Source of the DNA: Rhodoferax mekongensis
Lineage (GTDB): Bacteria; Pseudomonadota; Gammaproteobacteria; Burkholderiales; Burkholderiaceae_C
DNA length: 64,000 bases
NCBI RefSeq assembly: GCF_032191775.1
Contig: NZ_CP132507.1
Location: 2,691,001 to 2,755,000 of the forward strand
Direction: 5' to 3'
Part shown: piece after piece, positions 9,588 to 16,833 of the stretch
Layout: each line of letters opens with the position of its first letter
How positions within the stretch are numbered: position 1 is the first letter of the stretch
Notes under the pieces: model-generated
Seen by the model: only the letters and a program-made list of their open reading frames with translations
Databases searched by the model: none
Told to the model about the DNA's origin: nothing
Position numbers and translations under genes: made by a program

Positions 9588-10169
9588 TTACGGGGACTTC
9601 AGGGTCAGCGGCAGACCGGCTGCCATGAGGGTGACGCGCTCGCAGGTAGCGGCCACCTGCTGGTTGAGCCGGCCCAAGGCGTCCACAAAGGCGCGCACCT
9701 CGCGTCCCATGGGAATCACGCCCAGGCCGATCTCGTTGCCCACCAGCACCACGGGGCCGGGAGCCTGCGAAATTGCTATCAAAAGAGAAGCTGCTCGCGC
9801 ACTATCCATGGGCGCTGGAGGGCTATTTGGTTCAAAATCAGCGGGCATGAGCTGGTTGGTGAGCCACAGCGTCAGGCAGTCCACTACCACCAGCGTGGCG
9901 GGTGTGCTGTGCTGCGCGATCGCTTCGGCCAGTGCCAGGGGCTCTTCCACCGTGCTCATGCCGGGCACGCGCTCGGCGCGCTCCTGCTGGTGGCGGGTGA
10001 TGCGCAGGCGCATCTCGTCGTCCCACGGTTGGGCGGTGGCGATCATGACGGCGCGGTGGTCTGCTGACTGCTGCACCCATTGCCGGGCGACCAGCTCGGC
10101 GCGGCGTGACTTGCCGCTTTTCTGGCCACCCAAAATGAGCTCGCTGCGGGCGATGGTGAATTCGGTCAT
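9588..10169 (-). CDS. cobU: Adenosylcobinamide kinase/guanylyltransferase
   Basis: CobU/CobP bifunctional enzyme of 193 residues: phosphorylates adenosylcobinamide and forms the GDP derivative for nucleotide-loop assembly. Seen: P-loop GGQKSGKS at residues 14-21, IATAQPWDDEM, VVVDCLTLWLTN (94-105) and VLVGNEIGLGVIPMGREVRAF. Residues 111-133 are extra to the usual core and are encoded by a copy of the dispersed repeat (9770-9838). The ATG overlaps the stop of the upstream BtuF-like gene (ATGA). Confidence 0.95.
   Translation of the reverse strand: MTEFTIARSELILGGQKSGKSRRAELVARQWVQQSADHRAVMIATAQPWDDEMRLRITRHQQERAERVPGMSTVEEPLALAEAIAQHSTPATLVVVDCLTLWLTNQLMPADFEPNSPPAPMDSARAASLLIAISQAPGPVVLVGNEIGLGVIPMGREVRAFVDALGRLNQQVAATCERVTLMAAGLPLTLKSP
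9770..9838 (+). repeat. Dispersed repeat copy A, inside cobU
   Basis: On the + strand it begins GCTATCAAAAGAGAAGCTGC, followed by TCGCGCACTATCCATGGGCG and CTGGAGGGCTATTT. This is the clearest copy of the family also present at 16769, 20401, 30469, 33967, 37088, 48586, 56040 and 60631. Here it is read antisense and in frame within cobU, giving the segment NSPPAPMDSARAASLLIAIS. Confidence 0.8.
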
Positions 10170-11020
10170 GCCGCAGCTCCACGGGTCAGAGCATCTGAAT
10201 CCATCCACGCCATGAAAATGCGGTGCATCTGCTGCACGCCATCCGTCAAAGCCGCGGGGCCGGGCTGCAGGATGTCTGCGGACTTGATTTCAAACAATTG
10301 CCCGTCCCGCACGGCGGGCACATGGGCCCAGCCTTCACGGGCGGCGACCTTCTCAGGGCGGAACTTCTTGCCGCACCAGGAGCCCAGCACGATGTCGGGC
10401 GCGCGTTGCACGATGGTGGCGCCATAGGCAATGATGCGCTGCTTGCCCATGGGCTCAGAGGCGAGTTCGGGAAAGCAGTCATCGCCCCCCGCAATCGTCA
10501 TCAATTCCGATACCCAGCGGATGCAGCTGATGTGGGGATCGTCCCACTCTTCAAAAAACACTCTGGGCCTGCGCGCACCGGCTGCGATGCGGGCAGCCAC
10601 GGTGGCTTGCATGGCTCGCAACTCCGCTTGCATCTGCGCAATGCGGCGGGCACCCTGCTCTGCCTCGCCCACCATGGCAGCGACTTGGTAGAGCATGGAA
10701 AAAATGTCGGCCACGCTGCGCTGGTTGAAGATGGTGACCTGCACGCCGCGCCGGACCAGATCGGCCGCGATGTCGGCTTGCAAGTCCGAGAAGCCGAACA
10801 CGCAGTCGGGCTGCAGCGCCATGATTTTGTCTGTCTTGGCGCTCAGGAAGGCGCTGACACGGGGCTTCTCGTCCCGCGCACGCCGGGGGCGCACGGTGTA
10901 ACCCGAGATGCCGACGATGCGGTGCTCCTGACCCAGCAGGTACAGCCACTCGGTGGTCTCTTCGGTCAGGCAAACGATGCGCTGCGGACCGGGGCTGAAA
11001 TGCAAGAGGTCGTGCGTCAT
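10166..11020 (-). CDS. BtuF-like cobalamin-binding protein without signal peptide
   Basis: About 284 residues of the periplasmic-binding-protein fold (TroA/BtuF superfamily). Seen: PQRIVCLTEETTEWLYLLG, RVSAFLSAKTDKIMALQPDCVFGFSD, the helical spine, and PDIVLGSWCGKKF. The start ATG 11020 overlaps the cobB stop (ATGA), and no hydrophobic signal segment precedes the first conserved strand, so a cytoplasmic location is inferred. It is the second such protein of the operon and probably not the partner of the BtuC/BtuD pair. Role unknown; corrinoid handling or sensing is possible. Confidence 0.8.
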   Translation of the reverse strand: MTHDLLHFSPGPQRIVCLTEETTEWLYLLGQEHRIVGISGYTVRPRRARDEKPRVSAFLSAKTDKIMALQPDCVFGFSDLQADIAADLVRRGVQVTIFNQRSVADIFSMLYQVAAMVGEAEQGARRIAQMQAELRAMQATVAARIAAGARRPRVFFEEWDDPHISCIRWVSELMTIAGGDDCFPELASEPMGKQRIIAYGATIVQRAPDIVLGSWCGKKFRPEKVAAREGWAHVPAVRDGQLFEIKSADILQPGPAALTDGVQQMHRIFMAWMDSDALTRGAAA

Positions 11021-12486
11021 GCGGCCGCCTCCTGTGCCGGGGTGAACAGCTCGACGACCGCCTCGGTGCAGGACGGAAACCAGGCGTGAAAGTAACTGGC
11101 CCGCACGGAGCCTTGCTGCCACAACGCCTCGCCCGCATCGGGCATGGGGTCGTGGTCAGGACGTGCGGTGCGCGCGACCGGCACCAGCGGGCTGGCGCTG
11201 GTGGAGTAATGGAAGGTGTGGCCGCGCAAGGTGCCCGCCTGTAATTTGAGCTGTTGGGGGCCCAGCGCCGACAGTCGTTTGTGCATGGTGACTTCGCCTG
11301 GCAGCAGGCCCCACAGGATGTGTTGTGTTCCATCTGTGGACGTGATCGTGTCGAACAAGACCATCATGCCGCCGCACTCGGCCCACACGGGTTTGCCGGC
11401 CTGCACATGATGGGCAAGACTGTCGCGCAAACGGATGTTGGCGGCCAGTGTGCTCGCGTGCAATTCGGGGTAGCCACCGGGGATCCACACCGCATCGCAG
11501 GGGGGTAAAGTGGCGTCTGCGAGTGGCGAGAAGAAAACCAAGTCGGCGCCCAATGCTTGCAGGCAATCGAGGTTGGCGGTGTAGATGAAACAGAAGGCGG
11601 TGTCTCTGGCCACTGCGATGGTTGTGCCTTTGAGGCTTTTCTGTTTGTTCGCGTGGTTCGCAGGGGCATGCGTGGTTGGACGAAGCGGCAAAGCGCTCTG
11701 CTCCGTGCCCCCCGCCCGCTGTGCGGGCTCCTCCCTGACCTGCGCAGAACGCTCTGCCGCTTCGCCCTGGCGGGCTGGCTCCGGCTCTGACCCTTGTTCT
11801 CGGAATTCCACTGACCACTGTTGCAGGTCTTGCAAGCTCATTTTTCCCAGCGGCGTATTGGCCAATGCGTCGGCAGCGGCATCGAGGCGGGCTTGGGCGT
11901 CAGCGACTTCACTCGCCACCGTCAGGCCCAGATGCCGCTCGGGCAGGGTCATGGCGGCGTTGCGCATCACGGCGCCCAGCCAAGGGCTGTCGCTGCGCAG
12001 GCTGCGTTGCAGCATGGCCGCATGGCGCTCAGTCGCTACGCGATTGGCCAGTGCGCCGGCCCAGCGCAGACCCGGACGGAAGGTTTGCAAACCGTACGCT
12101 ACCGCGCCGAAGGTGCCCGCCATGGAGCCGGCGTCCATCACGGCCATGACGGGCAGGCCAAAGTGCTGGGCCAGATCGGCAGCGCAGGGGTCGCCATCGA
12201 ACAGGCCCATGACGCCCTCCACCAGAATCAGGTCCGCCTCCTGCGCGGCCTGACTCAGGCGCTGGCGGCAATCGGCCTCACCGGTCATCCACAAATCGAG
12301 TTGGTAGACCGGCGCTCCGCTGGCGAGCTGGTGCCAGTAGGGGTCGAGAAAATCCGGCCCGCACTTGAACACGCGTACGCGCCGCCCCTGCCGCGCATGC
12401 AGGCGCGCCAACGCTGAGGTGACCGTGGTCTTCCCCTGTCCGGAGGAAGGGGCGGTGATCAAGAGTGCCGGGCAGGAACGTGACAT
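11017..12486 (-). CDS. cobB: Cobyrinate a,c-diamide synthase
   Basis: CobB/CbiA-type amidotransferase of 489 residues that amidates the a and c carboxylates of (hydrogeno)byrinate using glutamine and ATP. N-terminal dethiobiotin-synthetase-like domain with P-loop APSSGQGKTT (12-21) and GVMGLFDG. C-terminal GATase_3 domain with the nucleophile in AECGGMMVLFD (Cys371) and GHTFHYS. The interdomain linker (about 227-286) is unusually long and charged; residues 241-269 are encoded by a nested palindrome. It is the first gene after the riboswitch. ATG 12486 has only a weak ribosome site, and an in-frame stop upstream rules out longer starts. Confidence 0.95.
   Translation of the reverse strand: MSRSCPALLITAPSSGQGKTTVTSALARLHARQGRRVRVFKCGPDFLDPYWHQLASGAPVYQLDLWMTGEADCRQRLSQAAQEADLILVEGVMGLFDGDPCAADLAQHFGLPVMAVMDAGSMAGTFGAVAYGLQTFRPGLRWAGALANRVATERHAAMLQRSLRSDSPWLGAVMRNAAMTLPERHLGLTVASEVADAQARLDAAADALANTPLGKMSLQDLQQWSVEFREQGSEPEPARQGEAAERSAQVREEPAQRAGGTEQSALPLRPTTHAPANHANKQKSLKGTTIAVARDTAFCFIYTANLDCLQALGADLVFFSPLADATLPPCDAVWIPGGYPELHASTLAANIRLRDSLAHHVQAGKPVWAECGGMMVLFDTITSTDGTQHILWGLLPGEVTMHKRLSALGPQQLKLQAGTLRGHTFHYSTSASPLVPVARTARPDHDPMPDAGEALWQQGSVRASYFHAWFPSCTEAVVELFTPAQEAAA
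11681..11764. repeat. Nested palindromic element inside the cobB linker
   Basis: Two 21-bp arms, 11681-11701 and 11744-11764, are inverted repeats of each other with two mismatches: CGAAGCGGCAAAGCGCTCTG against CGAAGCGGCAGAGCGTTCTG, plus a shared final C. Inside them is a perfect hairpin GCCCGC-TGT-GCGGGC at 11714-11728. The 84 bp are a multiple of three and keep the cobB frame open. Confidence 0.8.
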
Positions 12487-12499
12487 TGCAGGCGCTGTC

Positions 12500-12517
12500 T
12501 CATGCCTTGTGTTGCAT
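12500..12517 (-). CDS. Possible 5-codon mini-ORF before cobB
   Basis: An ATG at 12517 reads MQHKA and stops 13 bases before the cobB start. It has a better ribosome site (GGGAG, 5 bases upstream) than cobB itself. That site abuts the 3' arm of the hairpin at 12524-12543. It may couple translation into cobB or be chance; no conservation data are available. Confidence 0.25.
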   Translation of the reverse strand: MQHKA

Positions 12518-12523
12518 CACTCT

Positions 12524-12578
12524 CCCTGGCTTCCCCGCCAGGGCATGAGCGTTACGGACATGCGCTGGGCGCATATCC
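12524..12578 (-). promoter_or_regulatory. Expression-platform hairpins downstream of the riboswitch
   Basis: Two perfect or near-perfect stem-loops lie between the aptamer and cobB in the RNA. The first is GGATATGCGC-CCA-GCGCATGTCC (12556-12578); the second is CCCTGGC-GGGGAA-GCCAGGG (12524-12543), whose 3' arm runs into GGGAGAG. Neither is followed by a run of U, so control of translation or Rho access is more likely than intrinsic termination. Confidence 0.5.
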
Positions 12579-12583
12579 ACCTT

Positions 12584-12792
12584 GTTGGCCGGTATCCGGG
12601 CTGGTGGAGGCAACCTTCATCGTCTTCCCAAGCGCGTGTTCAAAGCGTTCAGTGACCGGGATGAAAGCAGTGCCGGAACGACACGTCCACTTACCGTTGC
12701 GGGGGCAGCGCAGGTTAGGCGTCACCGCATGCGGCCACCCCCTCCTGCTTCCCGTTGAACTGCGGCATGCGAACCACACCGCGAGCACCAAC
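12584..12792 (-). ncRNA. Cobalamin riboswitch
   Basis: Adenosylcobalamin-type riboswitch in the leader of the cob operon. On the minus strand: GGGAAGCAGGAGGGGGTGG (12735-12753), the hallmark CTGCCCCCGCAACGGTAA (12691-12708), and a B12 box AGCCCGGATACCGGCC (12587-12602, family consensus AGCCAGGAGACCTGCC). A closing P1 helix can form between GTTGG (12788-12792) and CCAAC (12584-12588). Known function: represses downstream genes when cobalamin is plentiful. The sequence between it and cobB holds two hairpins. Confidence 0.93.
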
Positions 12793-12844
12793 ACGGCGCA
12801 TTTTACGCAGCTATTGCTTGCGCCACCCCTACAATGAAAGCCTT

Positions 12845-13069
12845 ATGTCGAATCAGACTCCCATCGACCAAATCGCCGAGCGTGTGGAACGCCTGCTGCT
12901 TCGTTACGAAGAACTGCAGCGTACCAACGCCCTGCTCACCAGCCAGGTGGAAACACTCACCCAAGAGCGTGATGCGCTGAAGTCCCGGCTCGGTGCTGCA
13001 CGCGCCCGGGTCGACGCGCTGCTGGAACGCATCCCTGACAACCTGGTGACCCACAAAGACCCGACATGA
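12845..13069 (+). CDS. ZapB-like small coiled-coil protein
   Basis: A 74-residue protein, almost entirely one coiled coil (IAERVERLLLRYEELQRTNA, SQVETLTQERDALKSRL) ending in a short polar tail. Such proteins stand just before zapA in many beta- and gammaproteobacteria and are annotated as ZapB-like division factors. Its stop overlaps the zapA start (ATGA). A TACAAT hexamer at 12830-12835 would place the transcript start only a few bases before the ATG, suggesting a leaderless or very short leader mRNA. Confidence 0.8.
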   Translation: MSNQTPIDQIAERVERLLLRYEELQRTNALLTSQVETLTQERDALKSRLGAARARVDALLERIPDNLVTHKDPT

Positions 13070-13410
13070 AACAGCTGGAAGTTCAAATCATGGGGCAAAG
13101 CTACCTGCTGGGTTGCCCCGACGGAGGTGATGCGCGTTTGCTGGAAGCGGTGGAGCGTGTGGACACCGCCATGTGCAAAATCCGCGACGCGGGCAAAGTG
13201 CGTGCACGCGACCGCATTGCGGTGCTGGCTGCCCTGAACCTTGCTTTCGACCTGTCTGACAGGGCTCCCGCTGCCGAAGCCACACCCGCGGCAATGCCAA
13301 CTGCCACCGCGCCCTCTGCACCGGGCATGGAAGGCGACAGCGCCTTGTTGTTGAGCTCTCTGCTGGAGCGTCTGGATGCTGCCTTGAGCGACGACGGGCG
13401 CCTTCTCTGA
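13066..13410 (+). CDS. zapA: Cell division protein ZapA
   Basis: ZapA, 114 residues, which stabilises FtsZ filaments at the division site. The N-terminal globular domain shows the family pattern KQLEVQIMGQSYLLGCPDG and a helix with VERVDTAM. RDRIAVLAALNLAFDL corresponds to the conserved helix before the C-terminal coiled region. It overlaps the ZapB-like gene by 4 bases and is followed by the 6S RNA gene, a common proteobacterial order. Confidence 0.92.
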   Translation: MKQLEVQIMGQSYLLGCPDGGDARLLEAVERVDTAMCKIRDAGKVRARDRIAVLAALNLAFDLSDRAPAAEATPAAMPTATAPSAPGMEGDSALLLSSLLERLDAALSDDGRLL

Positions 13411-13469
13411 GACGACGAAATTAGCCCTTCACCCGGCACGAACTCGGGGTTGACGCCTACAATAGAGGC

Positions 13470-13642
13470 GTCTGCGAACCCGCCGGGCTTTATATTTCCT
13501 TGAACCAATGCTCATTGAGCCAGGGCTTGGAATATTGCTCGACTAGCGTGATCATCTCGCGTCAGATGAACCCAAAGTTGACGCTGACCTCGCCCACCTG
13601 AACCCCGGTTCAGGATGCCGGTCCGGTGGATCTTCGCAGGCA
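13470..13642 (+). ncRNA. ssrS: 6S RNA
   Basis: Intergenic RNA right after zapA. The ends pair to close a rod: CTGCGAA (13472-13478) with TTCGCAG (13633-13639), followed inward by CCGCCGGGC against GCCGGTCCGGTGG with small bulges. A -10-like TACAAT at 13458-13463 gives a start near 13470; no good -35 was found. Position behind zapA, length of about 172 nt and rod shape match 6S RNA, which binds the sigma70 holoenzyme in stationary phase. Ends are approximate. Confidence 0.85.
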
Positions 13643-13666
13643 CCCTCCCCCACCTCAGGCGCTTGC

Positions 13667-14482
13667 ATGCCGTTCGAACTTCTCCTGATTCTTGAACTCG
13701 CCACACTGGGGTTGGCCACCGGTTTTGTTGCGGGCCTATTGGGTATTGGCGGCGGCATGCTGATAGGCCCGTTTCTCACCTGGATACTGACCTCCCGCGG
13801 CGTTCCGGCGGATATCGCGGTCAAGATGGCGATTGCCACGTCCATGGCAACCATCATGTTCACCAGCATTTCGAGCGTACGCGCCCACCATCAGCGCGGC
13901 GCCGTACGGTGGGACGTGGTGAAACGCTTGGCCCCCGGCATTGTGTTGGGCGGCGCGTTGGCCAGCTTGGGTGTTTTCGCCCTGCTCAAAGGGACCACAC
14001 TGGCACTGCTGTTTGCCTTGTTCATCGGTTACTCAGCCACCCAAATGTTTCTGGACAAGAAACCCAAACCGAACCGCCAGATGCCCGGCACTGCAGGCCA
14101 ATGGGCCGCGGGCAGCGTGTTCGGTTTCTTGTCCGGACTGGTGGGAGCCGGCGGTGGCTTTGTCAGCGTGCCCTTCATGGTGGCGCACAACATCCCCATC
14201 ATCAATGCAGTGGCGACCAGTGCGGCGCTGGGATTCCCGATTGCGCTGGCCAACACCAGCGGCTATGTGTTGGCCGGCCTGGCATTACCCGGCTTGCCCG
14301 CCTGGTCACTCGGCTATGTCTGGCTGCCGGGTTTGGCAGTGATTGCCGCATGCAGCGTATGGACCGCACCGCTGGGTGCACGCACGGCGCACAAGCTGCC
14401 GGTCGCCAAGCTCAAGCGGGTGTTCGCCTGTGTGTTGTACCTCTTGGCAGCCTACATGCTTTGGAAGGGCCTGAGCGCCTGA
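13667..14482 (+). CDS. TauE/SafE family sulfite exporter-like protein
   Basis: Membrane protein of 271 residues, about eight helices, in the TauE/SafE (DUF81) family. Both internal repeats show the family signature: FVAGLLGIGGGMLIGPFL near residue 20 and FLSGLVGAGGGFVSVPFMV near residue 158. These proteins move sulfite, sulfoacetate or related organosulfur anions; the substrate here cannot be read from sequence. It stands alone after 6S RNA and converges with the HD-GYP gene. Confidence 0.88.
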   Translation: MPFELLLILELATLGLATGFVAGLLGIGGGMLIGPFLTWILTSRGVPADIAVKMAIATSMATIMFTSISSVRAHHQRGAVRWDVVKRLAPGIVLGGALASLGVFALLKGTTLALLFALFIGYSATQMFLDKKPKPNRQMPGTAGQWAAGSVFGFLSGLVGAGGGFVSVPFMVAHNIPIINAVATSAALGFPIALANTSGYVLAGLALPGLPAWSLGYVWLPGLAVIAACSVWTAPLGARTAHKLPVAKLKRVFACVLYLLAAYMLWKGLSA

Positions 14483-14494
14483 GCGGCGCCCACT

Positions 14495-15796
14495 TCAAAC
14501 CGGTGTGGCGGGTGTTTCGGGTTCGTCGGCCTGCTCGAAAAAGTAGGCGATACGCTGCCTCGGAGCCAGATAGTCCAGCGCAGCGGGTGGCAAATTGGCA
14601 GGCTTCAAACTGCGGCGGATGCCCAGCTGCGGGGCTTTTTCCAGATCCAGAATCAGTGCCTCGTGCTTGGGCACCCCGGGCTCATGCAAGATCACGCGTG
14701 GCTTGAGCGGGCGGGACGAGTTCACAGACACCACAATGCCGTAGCGGTCGTCAATCAACTGCACCACTGAGCCCGGCGGGTACACGCCCATCATGCGGAT
14801 GAAGGCGCTCAGGGCAGCTGAATCGAAGCGGGCTTTGAACTGCGCAAAGATCAACGACAGGGCTTCGTGCGGCGTCAAGGCCGCGCCCGGGCGGCTGGGA
14901 TTGCACAAGTTGTCGTAGCGGTTGACCAGCGCGAGAATGCGGCCGGCATTCCCCATGGCGTCGCCCCGCAAGCGGGACGGGAAACCACTGCCGTCCACCA
15001 TTTCATGGTGTTGCAGCATGGCCAGCAGTGAGGGATTGCCCAGCTCCATCGCGCGACCTACTGAGATACCCTGCGCCACATGCTCCTGGTAGAGCCGGTA
15101 TTCGGCAGTGGAAAAATTGTCCTCCAGCCAACGCACACGATCTGGTAGCTTGACCTTGCCGATGTCGTGCAAATACGCGGCAAGGCCCAGATCCATGAGC
15201 TCGCCACGAGAGAGCCCCATGGCCTTGCCCAGCAACAAGGCAATGATGGTGACATTGACCGAATGCATGGAAGACTTGTCGCCCGCCGTCTCGGACAGTA
15301 GTCGGATAGACGCCTCCCCCTTGTCGAGCATGTCATCGACGTAGGTCGTCACCATTTCCCTGCAGGGCCCGGCAGCGTCCTTGGGATTGGACTGCACCAT
15401 GTCCAAAGTCTTGCGGTACAGCCGCACTGACTCCGCAAATCGCCGCTCGCATACGACCAGACTGCGCTCTTGGGCAGCCAGCATGGCGGCTCGCAGTTGA
15501 CGCTGCTCGCGCTCACGGGCAGCAGCCTCCTGGCGCTCCACTTCAGCGGCGGCGGCTTCACTGAGTGCGCCGGACGTTGCCCCCTGCTCTGCAAGCTCAG
15601 GCAACGCATCACTCTTGGAGGGCACATAGCGGACCTGGGGCTTGCCCAGCCCCCGAATCACATCAATCTGTTTCTGCGAACTGATCTTGAAACTACCGGT
15701 GGGAAATGGATGTGCCATCCAGCCCACATCCAATTCGATGTAGTGCCCTACGCGCAACAGCGCGACATCAATCCACACAGACTCTTCAGATTTCAT
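14495..15796 (-). CDS. HD-GYP domain cyclic-di-GMP phosphodiesterase
   Basis: A 433-residue protein with an N-terminal DUF3391-like domain (WIDVALLRVGHYIELDVGWM) and a central HD-GYP domain. Catalytic HD appears in AAYLHDIGKVKLPDRVRW; the second metal cluster in LQHHEMVDGSGFPSRL, where the usual Tyr of GYP is Phe. ILALVNRYDNL and SALSAFIRMMGVYPPGSVVQL complete the family pattern. HD-GYP proteins hydrolyse c-di-GMP and link it to motility or surface attachment. It is a single gene on the minus strand. Confidence 0.9.
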   Translation of the reverse strand: MKSEESVWIDVALLRVGHYIELDVGWMAHPFPTGSFKISSQKQIDVIRGLGKPQVRYVPSKSDALPELAEQGATSGALSEAAAAEVERQEAAAREREQRQLRAAMLAAQERSLVVCERRFAESVRLYRKTLDMVQSNPKDAAGPCREMVTTYVDDMLDKGEASIRLLSETAGDKSSMHSVNVTIIALLLGKAMGLSRGELMDLGLAAYLHDIGKVKLPDRVRWLEDNFSTAEYRLYQEHVAQGISVGRAMELGNPSLLAMLQHHEMVDGSGFPSRLRGDAMGNAGRILALVNRYDNLCNPSRPGAALTPHEALSLIFAQFKARFDSAALSAFIRMMGVYPPGSVVQLIDDRYGIVVSVNSSRPLKPRVILHEPGVPKHEALILDLEKAPQLGIRRSLKPANLPPAALDYLAPRQRIAYFFEQADEPETPATPV

Positions 15797-15958
15797 AGGC
15801 TCATTGTTCGCTTGCGCATCGTTCTCCCATCAATATTCGACATCAACACGTCGAACTTCAGCGCAAGTCCCTTCATTCCCGAATGAGCATACCCCAGCGT
15901 ATGGGGCTCCTTCGCCGGATCGGGGACATTTCTGCAAATCCGCCACAGGCAAAAGCAT

Positions 15959-15985
15959 AAAAAAAGCCCGCGAGCAGCGGGCTTT
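15959..15985 (-). terminator. Intrinsic terminator after phaB
   Basis: On the minus strand AAAGCCCGC-TGCT-CGCGGGCTTT is followed by more T residues, about 22 bases past the phaB stop. The stem also faces the HD-GYP promoter region. Confidence 0.85.
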
Positions 15986-16006
15986 GGACAGGCAGGCAAC
16001 CGGGTT

Positions 16007-16744
16007 TCAGCCCATGTGCAATCCGCCGTTCACCGAGAAGTCAGCCCCGGTGGCGTAACCGCCTTCTTCTGACGCCAGCCACGCGATGATGGACGCGATT
16101 TCAGATGGCTCACCCAAGCGCTTGACCGGCACCGTCGCCACGATTTTGGCCAGCACGTCCTCACGGATGGCCTTGACCATGTCGGTACCGATGTAGCCGG
16201 GGCTCACGGTATTGACGGTCACGCCCTTGGTGGCGAGTTCCTGGGCCAATGCCATGGAGAAGCCGTGCATGCCGGCCTTGGCAGCCGAGTAGTTGGTCTG
16301 GCCGGCCTGGCCTTTTTCACCGTTCACGCTGGAAATATTGATGATGCGGCCCCAGCCCTTTTCGACCATGTCAGGCACCACTTGCTTGGTGACGTTGAAC
16401 ATGGAGTCCAGGTTGGTGCTCATCACCGCTTGCCAGTCTTCGCGGCTCATCTTCAGGAACATGCGGTCGCGGGTGATACCGGCGTTGTTCACCAGCACGT
16501 CGATACTGCCGTGCTCGGCCTTGGTCTTGCTGAAGGCTTCGACGGTGGAATCCCAATCACCCACGTTGCCCACAGAGGCGTGGAAGGTGAAGCCCAGCTC
16601 TTTTTGTTCGGCAATCCACTTGGCGTGGTCGCGCGTGGGGCCGCAACCGGCGATGACCTTGAAGCCCTCTTTGTGCAAGCGTTGGCAGATGGCGGTTCCG
16701 ATGCCACCCATGCCGCCGGTGACGTACGCTACTTTTTGACTCAT
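16007..16744 (-). CDS. phaB: Acetoacetyl-CoA reductase
   Basis: SDR enzyme of 245 residues that reduces acetoacetyl-CoA with NADPH to (R)-3-hydroxybutyryl-CoA for PHB synthesis. Seen: cofactor loop TGGMGGIG near the N-terminus, NNAGITRD, catalytic Ser/Tyr/Lys in ISSVNGEKGQAGQTNYSAAK, and SPGYIGTDM. ATG 16744 has the ribosome site AGAGGAAACAAC; six upstream in-frame residues are unlikely to be translated. It is the last gene of a phaC-phaA-phaB operon. Confidence 0.96.
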   Translation of the reverse strand: MSQKVAYVTGGMGGIGTAICQRLHKEGFKVIAGCGPTRDHAKWIAEQKELGFTFHASVGNVGDWDSTVEAFSKTKAEHGSIDVLVNNAGITRDRMFLKMSREDWQAVMSTNLDSMFNVTKQVVPDMVEKGWGRIINISSVNGEKGQAGQTNYSAAKAGMHGFSMALAQELATKGVTVNTVSPGYIGTDMVKAIREDVLAKIVATVPVKRLGEPSEIASIIAWLASEEGGYATGADFSVNGGLHMG

Positions 16745-16768
16745 GTTGTTTCCTCTTCTCAAATCAGA

Positions 16769-16828
16769 TTGCTACAAAATCAGTAGCTGCCGGCGCACAT
16801 TCCACGGGCGCCAACAGCCAAAAACACT
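16769..16828 (+). repeat. Dispersed repeat copy B, between phaA and phaB
   Basis: TTGCTACAAAATCAGTAGCT then GCCGGCGCACATTCCACGGG and CGCCAACAGCC: the same order of blocks as copy A. It fills most of the 89-base phaA-phaB gap, antisense to the operon. Confidence 0.75.
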
Positions 16829-16833
16829 TCCAA

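Noticed and set aside
12552-12794. 80-codon minus-strand frame before cobB
   Set aside because: It coincides with the cobalamin riboswitch aptamer, which explains the conservation-like patterns; not a gene.
13449-13463. TTGACG upstream of 6S RNA as a -35 element
   Set aside because: It is only 3-4 bases from the TACAAT hexamer, far too close for a sigma70 promoter pair.
15793-15999. 68-codon minus-strand frame upstream of the HD-GYP gene
   Set aside because: It reads across the phaB terminator hairpin and has no ribosome site or family resemblance.
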